Notes under the pieces: model-generated
What the model was told of the DNA's origin: nothing
Database searches by the model: none
Seen by the model: only the letters and a program-made list of their open reading frames with translations
Source: Pseudomonadota bacterium
Lineage (GTDB): Bacteria; Pseudomonadota; Gammaproteobacteria; Burkholderiales; Burkholderiaceae_C
Assembly (NCBI GenBank): GCA_031119395.1
Contig: JAVHYA010000003.1
Location: 105,726 to 158,951 of the forward strand
Length of the DNA: 53,226 bases
Direction: 5' to 3'
Program-made: the position numbers and the translations under genes
Part shown: positions 29,607-37,353 of the stretch, one piece after another
Layout: each line of letters starts with the position of its first letter
How positions within the stretch are numbered: the stretch's first letter is position 1

Positions 29607-30091
29607 ACGCGTCCACGGCCTCCGCTGTTGCGCCGCACGCCCGCAAGAGGGTGCTGATGCTGCATGGCATCAACCACAACATGTTCGGCAAGCGCGACCC
29701 GGCGCAGTACGGCACCGTGACGCTGGCGGACATCGATGCGCGGCTGCAGCGGCTCGCGGACGAGCTGGGTGTCGAGCTCGACGCGTACCAGACCAACAGC
29801 GAAGCGCAGATGTGCGAGCGCATCCACCAGGCCCACGAGGAAAAGCGGGACGCGGTGCTCATCAACGCCGGCGCGTGGACGCACTACAGCTATGGCATCC
29901 GCGATGCGCTGGCGATCCTGAGCTGCCCGGTGGTCGAGCTGCACATGTCCAACATCCATGCCCGCGAGGCCTTCAGGCACCACTCCGTGTTCGCGGACAT
30001 CGTGACGGGGCAGATCAGCGGCTTCGGCGTCGACAGCTACGAACTGGCGCTGCGGGCCGTGGTGCTGCGCCTGCGCGCGGCCGCGGTGTGA
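29603..30091 (+). CDS. Type II 3-dehydroquinate dehydratase, divergent
   Basis: 162 residues. The type II fold is clear, and the catalytic set is present by alignment with the M. tuberculosis enzyme: Asn24, Arg31, Tyr36, Asn88, His94, Glu112, His114, Arg125. Several normally fixed neighbours are changed: the GPNLN loop is GINHN, RExxYG is RDPAQYG, and THTS is THYS. This suggests a specialised paralogue, either catabolic or acting on a related hydroxy-acid. ATG 29603 overlaps the aroE stop. It is the last gene of the operon and converges on a Bug receptor gene. Confidence 0.83.
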   Translation: MNASTASAVAPHARKRVLMLHGINHNMFGKRDPAQYGTVTLADIDARLQRLADELGVELDAYQTNSEAQMCERIHQAHEEKRDAVLINAGAWTHYSYGIRDALAILSCPVVELHMSNIHAREAFRHHSVFADIVTGQISGFGVDSYELALRAVVLRLRAAAV

Positions 30092-30127
30092 GCTCGGCCG
30101 GGCGCGGCGCGCACGCCGCGCGCCGGC

Positions 30128-31144
30128 TCAGTCGGCCTTGAAGCCCGTGGCCTTGACGGCCTTGCCCCAGGTCACCGTGTCGCCGTCGATGATGCGTGCG
30201 AACTCCTGCGCGGTGGTGCCGGTGACGCCGAAGCCGGCCTCTTCCATCCTGGTCTTGCCGTCGGGCGACTGCATGGCCTTGCGGATGTCGGCCTCCAGCC
30301 TGGCCACGATCTCCGGGGGCGTCCTGGCCGGCGCGACGATGCCGAACCAGGAGTTGAAGACCAGCTGCGGATAGCCCTGTTCGCGGAAGGTGGGCACGTC
30401 GGGCAGTCCGGCGCTGCGGCCCTCGCCGCTGGAGGCGAGCGCCACCAGCTTGCCCGCCTTCACGTTCGGCGTGGCCAGGCCGACGCTGGCGAAGGCACCC
30501 GAGACGTCGCCGCTCATCAGGCCGGCCAGCGCGTCGCCCGTGTTCTTGTAGTGCACCGGTTCGGGCTTGATGCCGATGGCGTCGCCGAACAGGTAGGCGC
30601 CGAAGTGGCCGGGCGTGCCGGCGCCGAAGGTGCCCATGAACAGGCCCTTCTGCTGGCGCGTCCAGTCGACGAACTCCTTGACGTTCTTGGCCGGCACCTT
30701 GGCCGGGTTGACGACCAGCATGAAGTTGCTGGTGACCACCTGGCTCACGGGCACGAAGTCCTTCTTCGGGTCGTAGGGCAGCTTGCTGTAGCTGCTGGGC
30801 GCGATGGCGAGCTGGCCGGTCTCGCCGAGCATCAGGGTGTAGCCGTCGGGCTGCGCACGCACCGTCTCGTTGGCGGCGATGAGGCCGCCGGCGCCGGGCT
30901 TGTTGTCGACGATCACGCCCAGGTTGCCCCAGCCTTCGGACAGCTTCTGCGCCAAGAGGCGCGCGACGATGTCGGGCCCCGTGCCGGCCGGGAAGCCGAC
31001 GATGATGCGCACCGGCCGGTTGGGGTAGGGCGCGTTCTGGGCGGCGGCCTGCGACGCGGCCAGCGCGCTGGCCAGGCCCAGCGCGGCGCTGGCGATGAGC
31101 GTGAGCGCGCGGCGGCGCGCGCCCGTCGTGGGGGCGTTCGTCAT
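30128..31144 (-). CDS. Tripartite tricarboxylate transporter receptor (Bug/TctC family)
   Basis: 338 residues. A signal peptide (about 1-36, ending ASQAAAQ) is followed by YPNRPVRIIVGFPAGTGPDIVARLLAQKL, the Bug hallmark with its substrate-carboxylate loop, then NKPGAGG and a two-lobe binding fold. It captures small carboxylates in the periplasm for TctAB-type permeases. No tctA or tctB is present here, so it is an orphan receptor, which is common in Comamonadaceae and Bordetella. Convergent with the dehydroquinase gene, it may bring in that operon's substrate. It lies 34 bp downstream of the DUF3237 gene. Confidence 0.92.
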   Translation of the reverse strand: MTNAPTTGARRRALTLIASAALGLASALAASQAAAQNAPYPNRPVRIIVGFPAGTGPDIVARLLAQKLSEGWGNLGVIVDNKPGAGGLIAANETVRAQPDGYTLMLGETGQLAIAPSSYSKLPYDPKKDFVPVSQVVTSNFMLVVNPAKVPAKNVKEFVDWTRQQKGLFMGTFGAGTPGHFGAYLFGDAIGIKPEPVHYKNTGDALAGLMSGDVSGAFASVGLATPNVKAGKLVALASSGEGRSAGLPDVPTFREQGYPQLVFNSWFGIVAPARTPPEIVARLEADIRKAMQSPDGKTRMEEAGFGVTGTTAQEFARIIDGDTVTWGKAVKATGFKAD

Positions 31145-31178
31145 GGTTGTCTCCTCTTGGACTGGAAAAAAGCAGGCG

Positions 31179-31667
31179 CTACAGCACGGTGAAGAAGCGC
31201 ATCACCACCTGGGCCGGATGGCGGACCCCGACGCCGACGAAAAGGCGCTCGGTGATCCAGCGCAGCGTGGGCGAGCCGGTCTCGAAGCTCGGGCTGCAGC
31301 GGAAGTAGATCTGCGACGGGTCGACCGGCTCGCCGCGCAGCAGCTTCGCCATGACCTCGGCCGGGGCGGTGCGCACGGCGCGGTTCTGGACGTAGATGCG
31401 GTCGCCGGCGTCGGTCTCGAGGCCGTAGCGGGCGTCGAGCTCCGAGGCGGTGTCGCTGCTGATGCGCTGGAAGTCCGCGCCGCCGGGCAGCACGCGGGCG
31501 CGCCAGCCTTCGCCGTGGGCGCTGCCGCCGAGGATGGGCACCACGCGGCGCAGGCCGCCGGGGCCTTCGCCCAGCACCAGCGGTTCGCCCACGTCGACGG
31601 CCACGTCGGCGAACCAGGTGAGCCGGGGGGGTGCGAGCGGGTCGATGTCGGCGGGGGATGAAGACAT
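31179..31667 (-). CDS. DUF3237 family protein
   Basis: 162 residues, no signal peptide. It shows DUF3237 features: LTWFADVAVDVGEP near the start, ILGGSAHGEGWRARVLPGGADFQ in the middle, and RCSPSFETGSPTLRWITERLFVGVG near the end. The family forms a beta-barrel of unknown function and often sits in catabolic clusters of proteobacteria. It is transcribed with the Bug receptor and divergent from a LuxR regulator (47 bp between starts), which probably controls this pair. Confidence 0.82.
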   Translation of the reverse strand: MSSSPADIDPLAPPRLTWFADVAVDVGEPLVLGEGPGGLRRVVPILGGSAHGEGWRARVLPGGADFQRISSDTASELDARYGLETDAGDRIYVQNRAVRTAPAEVMAKLLRGEPVDPSQIYFRCSPSFETGSPTLRWITERLFVGVGVRHPAQVVMRFFTVL

Positions 31668-31714
31668 TGCGCTAGCGTAAGTCCGGTGGCCGGGCCAGGC
31701 TGTCATCCGCGAAG

Positions 31715-32542
31715 ATGACGGACTCACCCGCAGTCCCATCCATGCGTACCTGGACCCCCGAACCCGCCAACGACGGCGCCGAGGCGCTGCTGGCGCGGTG
31801 CATGCCCCAGGTGGTGCCCGCGCTGGGCGAGCCGGGCTTCGGGGCCTGCCTGCTCGACGCCATGGCACAGGCGCTGCCGGTGGGGTCCTTCTCGGTCTAC
31901 CGCACCGGCCCGCGCCCGGCCATCTTCCTGAGCGGCGCCCGCGGGGTGCCGGACACCACGCGCGACTGCTGGCGCGCCTACCTCTCCGGCCCCATCCGCC
32001 ACGACCGCACGCTGCGCGATGCCGGCGCGCCCCCGCTGCGCGTGTGCCACATCACGGCCGGCGAGGTGCCGCCCGAGCACCGCGCGAAGGTGTACGAGGC
32101 GCATGGGGTGCTCGAGCGCGTGTCGGTGGTCGAGGACGAGGTGGCGGACGAGGGCGCGCTCTTCGCGGTCAACTTCTACCGCCACACGCACCAGCGCGCA
32201 TTGAGCGACGCACAGATCGCCGACTTCGGCGCGGCCGGCCGGCTGCTGATGGCGCTGGCGCGCAAACACGTGGCGCTGGTGCGCGCGGATGACGGCGCGA
32301 ACCTGCGCGAGCGGCTGCTGGCGCGATGCCCCGCGCTCACCCTGCGCGAGCAGGAGGTCTGCCTGCGCCTGCTGCGCGGCATGACGCAGGAGGGCATCGC
32401 CGCCGACCTCGGCGTGGCGCTGCCCACGGTGAAGACCTACCGCAACCGCGCCTTCGGCCGGCTGGGCATCCACTTCCGCAGCGAACTGTTCGCGCTGATG
32501 CTGCCCGGTGGCCGCGGCCCCGGTGATTTGCTATCGAATTGA
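31715..32542 (+). CDS. LuxR-family transcriptional regulator
   Basis: 275 residues. A C-terminal GerE/LuxR helix-turn-helix lies at about 205-265 (LTLREQEVCLRLLRGMTQEGIAADLGVALPTVKTYRNRAFGRLGI). The N-terminal 200 residues contain no recognisable receiver or autoinducer domain. Starts at 31715 and 31742 are both possible and neither has a good ribosome-binding site. The last codons and the TGA stop (LLSN-stop) lie inside dispersed repeat copy D. It is divergent from DUF3237-bug, its likely target. Confidence 0.85.
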   Translation: MTDSPAVPSMRTWTPEPANDGAEALLARCMPQVVPALGEPGFGACLLDAMAQALPVGSFSVYRTGPRPAIFLSGARGVPDTTRDCWRAYLSGPIRHDRTLRDAGAPPLRVCHITAGEVPPEHRAKVYEAHGVLERVSVVEDEVADEGALFAVNFYRHTHQRALSDAQIADFGAAGRLLMALARKHVALVRADDGANLRERLLARCPALTLREQEVCLRLLRGMTQEGIAADLGVALPTVKTYRNRAFGRLGIHFRSELFALMLPGGRGPGDLLSN

Positions 32543-32591
32543 TAGCTGCCCGCGCCCGCTGGGCGGGCGTTGCAGGCACTTTAGGCTCGAA
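32530..32591 (+). repeat. Dispersed 60-bp repeat, copy D (supplies the LuxR gene's stop codon)
   Basis: GCTATcgaattgATAGC, then TGCCCGCGCCCGCTGGGCGGGCG, then TTGCAGGCACTTTAGGC: the cleanest copy, with an outer GCTAT/ATAGC hairpin and an inner GCCCGC/GCGGGC hairpin. It lies between convergent genes. Confidence 0.9.
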
Positions 32592-32609
32592 TCGCCGATG
32601 TCAGGTGCT

Positions 32610-32780
32610 TCAGGACGGGTCCTTGCTGCGCGTGCGCCCCACGGCGCTGAAGATGCCGATGCCCAGCAGGATCAACGCGCCGATGCCGATGTAGACCGAG
32701 GGCACGCCCGCGACGGACGCGCCCCAGATGCAGCCGGCCAGGAAGATGATGAAGCCGATCATGTAGAGGGCGAAGGACAT
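32610..32780 (-). CDS. Small two-helix membrane protein (56 residues)
   Basis: It starts at ATG 32780, with AGAGAG 2-9 bp upstream on the minus strand as ribosome-binding site. Two hydrophobic helices are visible: ALYMIGFIIFLAGCIWGASV and VYIGIGALILLGIGIFSAV. They are followed by the short basic tail GRTRSKDPS. It has clean codon structure and a stop just short of repeat copy D. Similar short membrane proteins of unknown function are common in Comamonadaceae, as far as I recall. It is convergent with the LuxR gene. Confidence 0.72.
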   Translation of the reverse strand: MSFALYMIGFIIFLAGCIWGASVAGVPSVYIGIGALILLGIGIFSAVGRTRSKDPS

Positions 32781-32894
32781 GGATCTCTCTCCGTTGTGTC
32801 GAAACGGGAGCGAGATTGCCCTGCCGGCGCGGCTGCCGTCGTGCAGCGCGCGCCGCCTTTGCCTGTCGGCCGGTGCCTACCGGCAGGCGGGGCC

Positions 32895-33851
32895 TCAGGT
32901 TTCGGCGCTCGCCGCGTCGAGGCGGGCGATGGTCTCGGCGTCGAGCTTCAGGGTGGCCGCCTTCTCCAGTTCGGCCAGTTGGTCGAGCGAGGTGGCGCTC
33001 GCGATCGGCGCCGTGATCGAGGGCCGGGCGATCTGCCAGGCGATGGCGACCTGGGCCGGTGTGGCGCCGTGGGCCTGGGCGGCGGCGTCCAGTGCGTCCA
33101 GGATGCGCAGCCCGCGCGGATTGAGGTACTTGGCCGTCGTGTTGGCGCCGCGCTGGCTCTTGGACGCATCCTCGGCCGTGCGGTACTTGCCGGTGAGGAA
33201 GCCCGCGGCCAGGGCGTAGAAGTTGATCACGCCCACGCCGCGTTCCAGGCACAGCGGCTCCAGCGCCTCCTCGTACACCTTGCGGTCGTACAGGTTGTAC
33301 AGCGGCTGCAGCGACTCGTAGCGCGGCAGGCCGGCGCGCTCGGCCACGTCGAGCGCCTCGGCCAGCCGCGGCGCCGTGTAGTTGGATGCACCGATCGCGC
33401 GCACCTTGCCCGCCCGGATGAGGTCGGCAAAGGCGCCCAGCGATTCCTCCAGCGGCGTGTCGGTGTCGTCGTCGTGCGACTGGTACAGGTCGATGTGGTC
33501 GGTCTGCAGGCGCCTGAGCGACGCGTCCACCGCCTCCTTGATGTAGGCCGGGCGCAGGCCCTTCCTGCCTTCACCCATCGGCTTGCCGACCTTGGTGGCC
33601 AGCACCACGCGGTCGCGCTTGCCGCTCTGGCGCAGCCACTTGCCGATGATGGTTTCCGATTCGCCGCCGACGTGGCCCGGCACCCAGGCCGAATACACGT
33701 CGGCCGTGTCGACGAAGTTGAACCCGGCGTCCAGCCAGGCGTCCAGCAGGCGGAAGGACATCGCCTCGTCGACCGTCCAGCCGAACACGTTGCCGCCGAA
33801 GGCGAGGGGAGAGACTTGCAGGCCGGAGCGGCCGAGGGGCTTGAGTTGCAT
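32895..33851 (-). CDS. Aldo/keto reductase
   Basis: 318 residues, NADP(H)-dependent TIM-barrel oxidoreductase of the AKR YajO/YghZ-like type. The catalytic tetrad is visible: Asp and Tyr in FVDTADVYSAW, Lys in LATKVGK, His in LYQSHDDD. The cofactor-binding end has APIASATSLDQLAELEKA. It reduces aldehydes or ketones of unknown identity. It is monocistronic as far as I can see, with 114 bp to the small membrane-protein gene downstream. Confidence 0.92.
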   Translation of the reverse strand: MQLKPLGRSGLQVSPLAFGGNVFGWTVDEAMSFRLLDAWLDAGFNFVDTADVYSAWVPGHVGGESETIIGKWLRQSGKRDRVVLATKVGKPMGEGRKGLRPAYIKEAVDASLRRLQTDHIDLYQSHDDDTDTPLEESLGAFADLIRAGKVRAIGASNYTAPRLAEALDVAERAGLPRYESLQPLYNLYDRKVYEEALEPLCLERGVGVINFYALAAGFLTGKYRTAEDASKSQRGANTTAKYLNPRGLRILDALDAAAQAHGATPAQVAIAWQIARPSITAPIASATSLDQLAELEKAATLKLDAETIARLDAASAET

Positions 33852-33962
33852 GGTGTCGTCCTGGGAGAGAGCCGGCCAGTGTGCGCCCGCGCGCCGGGGC
33901 TTGCGGCCGGCTGCGCCGAAACCCCCGCGCCGCGTTCGGGCGTCCGCCGCGCCGCACCGGGT

Positions 33963-34562
33963 TCAGACGAAACCCAGCACCCCCAGCAGCGCGCCCCCGC
34001 CCAGCAGCCACAGCAGGTGGATGCGCGTGCGCCAGACGATCAGACCCGCCACGGCCGTGAGCAGCCACACGTGCCACGCCGGCCGGCCGGGCGACTGGTT
34101 GCTGTTGGACAGCACCCAGCCGGTGGCGACCAGCAGGCCCACCACCACCGGCGCCATGCCCTGCTTGAAGGCGCGCACCTCGCGCCGCGTGCGGTTGCGG
34201 TGCGCCCAGCGGGTTGCGAAGTAGGTGAGGGCGGTGCTCGGCAGCATGATGCCGACCATGGTGACGGCCAGGCCCAGCAGCCCCATCGCCCAGGCGTGCG
34301 GCCCGGCACCGATGCCGCCGCTGGCGTTCAGGCCCACGTTCCAGCCCATCAGCCCGACGAAGAGCACGTTGGGCCCGGGCGCGGCCTGCGCGATGGCGAC
34401 CGACGAATTGAGCTGCGCGGCGGTGAGCCACTGCTTCTGATCGACCAGGTAGCGATGCATGTCGGGCACCGTGGTGATGGCGCCGCTGATCGACATCAGC
34501 GACAGCAGCATGTACTGCGCCAGCAGGGCCAGCCAGTCGTGCCAGTGCATCGAGATCGTCAT
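33963..34562 (-). CDS. Chromate transporter, short subunit 2 (ChrA family)
   Basis: 199 residues, several membrane helices. It carries the ChrA motif AQAAPGPNVLFVGLMGWNVG and, upstream, DQKQWLTAAQLNSSVAIAQA. Start ATG 34562 overlaps the stop of the partner gene (ATGA). It is one half of a split chromate transporter: long-chain ChrA has two homologous halves in one chain, here encoded as two short proteins inserted with opposite topology. It should export chromate by a proton-linked mechanism; the natural substrate may be another oxyanion. No chrB regulator is nearby. Confidence 0.85.
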   Translation of the reverse strand: MTISMHWHDWLALLAQYMLLSLMSISGAITTVPDMHRYLVDQKQWLTAAQLNSSVAIAQAAPGPNVLFVGLMGWNVGLNASGGIGAGPHAWAMGLLGLAVTMVGIMLPSTALTYFATRWAHRNRTRREVRAFKQGMAPVVVGLLVATGWVLSNSNQSPGRPAWHVWLLTAVAGLIVWRTRIHLLWLLGGGALLGVLGFV

Positions 34563-35155
34563 GCCGAAAGCCGCGTCCATGTCCACACGCAGGCCGCGCC
34601 GCCGACGCACAGCAGCACCCAGCCCAGCGGCACCTGCGCCACGCCGATCAGCCCGAACACCAGCGCCACGATGGCCAGGCACACGCCGAAGCCCAGGGGA
34701 TGCCGGCGCAGCGGCGGGATCAGCTTGACGCCCGTGGCGGCGATCAGCCCGCCCGACACGGCGCCCATGCCGCGCAGTGCGGCGGCCACCTGCGGGTTGC
34801 TGGCGTAGTGGGCGTAGAGCACGGCCAGCGCCAGGATGACGACCAGCGGCACCGTCAGCATGCCGGCCACCGCGGCCGCCGCGCCGCGCAGGCCGAAGTG
34901 GCGGTCGCCGATCATCAGCGCGAGATTGATGACGTTGGGGCCCGGCATCACCTGCGCGACGGCCCAGTCCTCCAGGAACTCGTCGGCCGTGAGCCACTTC
35001 TTGCGCTCGACCAGCTCGCGCTGCACCACGGCCAGCACGCCGCCGAAGCCCTGCAGTGCCAGGAGGGTGAAGGAGACGAAGAGGTCGCGCGGCGAGCTCG
35101 GCTGCGGGCGGCCCGCGTCGGGCGGCGTGGGGGCGTGGTCGGGGGCCGGCGGCAT
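34559..35155 (-). CDS. Chromate transporter, short subunit 1 (ChrA family)
   Basis: 198 residues with five or six membrane helices. Conserved segments are LLALQGFGGVLAVVQRELVERKKWLT and DWAVAQVMPGPNVINLALMIG. It is the upstream member of the split pair, with a 4-bp overlap to subunit 2. The soluble N-terminus (about 1-22) is Pro-rich. It lies 54 bp upstream (on the + axis) of the MFS gene's 3' end, in the same direction, so the MFS gene and this pair may share a transcript. Confidence 0.87.
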   Translation of the reverse strand: MPPAPDHAPTPPDAGRPQPSSPRDLFVSFTLLALQGFGGVLAVVQRELVERKKWLTADEFLEDWAVAQVMPGPNVINLALMIGDRHFGLRGAAAAVAGMLTVPLVVILALAVLYAHYASNPQVAAALRGMGAVSGGLIAATGVKLIPPLRRHPLGFGVCLAIVALVFGLIGVAQVPLGWVLLCVGGAACVWTWTRLSA

Positions 35156-35209
35156 GGTCGGCCGATTATGTCGGCGCGGCCCGGCCTGCCGGCTGACCGC
35201 GCCGCCGCC

Positions 35210-36652
35210 TCAGTGCGCGGGCATGGGCTCGCCCGCGCCGGGCGCCTGCAGCCGCGTGCGCAGCAGCAGGCCGCCCAGCAGGGCGGCGGCGGCTGCGAAC
35301 AGCGCACCGACGAAGAAGGCCATCTGGTAGCCGCCGTTGAGCGCCGCCACCGGCAGCGCGCCGGCCGTGCCCAGCGCGGCCGTGCGGGCCGCGGCCAGGC
35401 TGGCCAGCACCGCCAGGCCCAGCGATCCGCCCATCATGAAGGCCGTGTTCACCACGCCCGAGGCCAGGCCCGCGTCGGCCGGCGACACGTCGCTCATGGC
35501 CGCCAGCAGCATCGGGTTGAAGGCGATGCCCGCGCCCAGGCCCAGCAGCAGCATGCCCGGCAGCACGTCCAGCGCGAAGCTGCCGCCGACGGGCGCCCGG
35601 GCGAAGAGCAGCAGCCCGACCATCGCCAGTCCGAGGCCGGCGGCGAGCGGGCGGCGGATGCCGAAGCGCATCACCAGCCGCGCCGACAGGCCCAGCGACA
35701 GGACCGCCATGATGAGGTTGGCCGGCAGGAAGGCCAGGCCGACCTGCATCGGGCTGTAGCCCAGCACCAGCTGCAGGTACAGCGCCGACATGAAGAACCA
35801 GGCGAACATGCCGGCCGACCACAGCACCCCGGTGATGTTCGACACCGCGACGTTGCGCAGCCGGAACAGCGACAGCGGCACCAGCGGGTGCGCCACGCGC
35901 GATTCGATGAGCACGAACAGCCCCATCAGCACCACCGCCGCGCCCAGCAGGCCCAGCGTGCGCCCCGAAGTCCACCCGGCCTCGTTGCCGTCGACCACGC
36001 CGTACACCGCCAGCATGAGCGAGAGCGTCACCGTGACCGCGCCGCCGACGTCGAGCCGGCCGGGCGCCTGCTCGGCGCGCGAGTGCGGCAGCAGCGCCAC
36101 GCACAGCGCGTACACCGCCACGCCGATCGGCAGGTTCACCAGGAAGATCCAGTGCCAGCTCAGCGTGCTCGTGAGCAGGCCGCCCAGCAGCACGCCGATG
36201 CTGCCGCCGCCCGCGCACACGAAGCCGTACACGCCCATGGCCTTGGCGCGCTCGGCCGGTTCGCGGAACAGGTTCATGATCAGCGAGAGCGACACGGCCG
36301 AGACCACCGCGCCGCCCAGCCCCTGCACCGCACGCGCGGCGATCAGCAGCCACTGCGAGCGGGACAGCCCGCAGGCGAGCGACGCCAGCGTGAACAGCAC
36401 CAGCCCGGCCAGGAAGAGGCGCCGATGGCCGTACAGGTCGCCCAGCCGCCCGCCGAGCAGCAGGAAGCCGCCGAAGGTGAGCATGTAGGCGTTGACCACC
36501 CAGACCAGCGAGGTCTCGGTGAAGCCGAGGTCGGCGCGGATCGAGGGCAGGGCGACGTTCACGATCGTGGTGTCGAGCACGATCATCAGCACGCCCAGGC
36601 ACAGCACCATCAGCGCCAGCCAGCGGCGGCGCGAATCGGAGTCAGCCGTCAT
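35210..36652 (-). CDS. MFS multidrug efflux transporter, DHA2 (EmrB/QacA) type
   Basis: 480 residues with about 14 hydrophobic helices. The DHA2 motif C-like LDTTIVNVALPSI is at residues 26-38. Motif A GRLGDLYGHRR (about 68-78) and a GLGGAVVSAV segment follow. It is a proton-driven exporter of organic compounds at the inner membrane. No membrane-fusion partner (EmrA) is adjacent, so it may work alone or with a distant partner. ATG 36652 precedes the DHA2 hallmark; an upstream extension looks non-coding. Confidence 0.9.
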   Translation of the reverse strand: MTADSDSRRRWLALMVLCLGVLMIVLDTTIVNVALPSIRADLGFTETSLVWVVNAYMLTFGGFLLLGGRLGDLYGHRRLFLAGLVLFTLASLACGLSRSQWLLIAARAVQGLGGAVVSAVSLSLIMNLFREPAERAKAMGVYGFVCAGGGSIGVLLGGLLTSTLSWHWIFLVNLPIGVAVYALCVALLPHSRAEQAPGRLDVGGAVTVTLSLMLAVYGVVDGNEAGWTSGRTLGLLGAAVVLMGLFVLIESRVAHPLVPLSLFRLRNVAVSNITGVLWSAGMFAWFFMSALYLQLVLGYSPMQVGLAFLPANLIMAVLSLGLSARLVMRFGIRRPLAAGLGLAMVGLLLFARAPVGGSFALDVLPGMLLLGLGAGIAFNPMLLAAMSDVSPADAGLASGVVNTAFMMGGSLGLAVLASLAAARTAALGTAGALPVAALNGGYQMAFFVGALFAAAAALLGGLLLRTRLQAPGAGEPMPAH

Positions 36653-36666
36653 GGCAGTTTCATTCC

Positions 36667-36690
36667 AAAAAAAAGCGGCCCGCAGGCCGC
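36667..36690 (-). terminator. Rho-independent terminator after the PhnB-like gene
   Basis: On the minus strand, GCGGCC, a four-base loop and GGCCGC are followed by eight T (plus-strand A run 36667-36674). It ends the VOC transcript just before the MFS start, so the MFS gene needs its own promoter or read-through. Confidence 0.85.
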
Positions 36691-36707
36691 GGTGAGTAGC
36701 AGGGGGC

Positions 36708-37157
36708 TCAGGCCGGCGGGTTCCCGGTATCGGTGATGACCATCCAGTTGACGCCGAATCGGTCGGCGACCATGCCGAAGGAGGAGGAGAAGAAGGTCTT
36801 GATGAGCGGCTGCTGCACCGTACCGCCGTCGCTGAGCGCATCGAACGCCGTCTTCGTCTGCGCATCGCTCGGGTAGCTCAGCGACAGCGACACGCCCTTG
36901 AACTCCGGCTTGCCGGAGTTCATGCCGTCGGAGCACATGATGCGCGCGCCGCCGACGAGCAGGCTGGCGTGCATGATCTTCTCGGGATCGGCCTGCATGG
37001 GGCCGCAGCCTTCTGCGGCGCCGGCGCCGGCGTTGGGGTCGGGCGGGGCGTCCTTGAAGCGCATCAGCATCTCGACGTCGGCGCCGAGCGCCTTCTTGTA
37101 GAACGCGATGGCCTCCTCGGCACGGCCTTCGAGGAAGAGGTAGGGCTGGATCAGCAT
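36708..37157 (-). CDS. PhnB/YjdN-like VOC family protein
   Basis: 149 residues. It opens IQPYLFLEGRAEEAIAFYKKALGADVEMLMRFKD, the PhnB/3-demethylubiquinone-9 methyltransferase-like VOC signature. The C-terminus has GMVADRFGVNWMVI, also typical. A strong AAGGAG lies upstream of ATG 37157. Homologues are metal-binding proteins of unclear function. It has a probable promoter and operator upstream and a strong terminator behind, so it is a single-gene unit. Confidence 0.88.
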   Translation of the reverse strand: MLIQPYLFLEGRAEEAIAFYKKALGADVEMLMRFKDAPPDPNAGAGAAEGCGPMQADPEKIMHASLLVGGARIMCSDGMNSGKPEFKGVSLSLSYPSDAQTKTAFDALSDGGTVQQPLIKTFFSSSFGMVADRFGVNWMVITDTGNPPA

Positions 37158-37197
37158 GGGAACTCCTTGGACGGGCGGGTTGCAGATCGGCGAGGGT

Positions 37198-37223
37198 TTT
37201 GTGTACGCCGTCCACAAACAATA
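37198..37223 (-). promoter_or_regulatory. Candidate promoter/operator of the PhnB-like gene
   Basis: On the minus strand a TATTGT -10-like hexamer (37223-37218) abuts the inverted repeat TTTGTG (37198-37203), 9-nt spacer, CACAAA (37213-37218). A repressor at this position would cover the start site. The remaining 196-bp gap to the patatin gene shows nothing else clear. Confidence 0.35.
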
Positions 37224-37353
37224 GCAGGATCGGCCGGCGGCGTCCATCGCGCGGCCGTCGCGAGGGGGGACGAGCGCGTCGAATGCCCCCTGCCGCGCAC
37301 CGGGCCGGGGCCGGGCACTGAACCGCGGATGCGCGCTCGTGTCCAATGCGCCC

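Noticed and set aside
34700-36736. Long + strand open frame opposite the chromate and MFS genes
   Set aside because: Gln/Arg/His-rich shadow of clear membrane-protein genes on the other strand; no start signal or recognisable domain.
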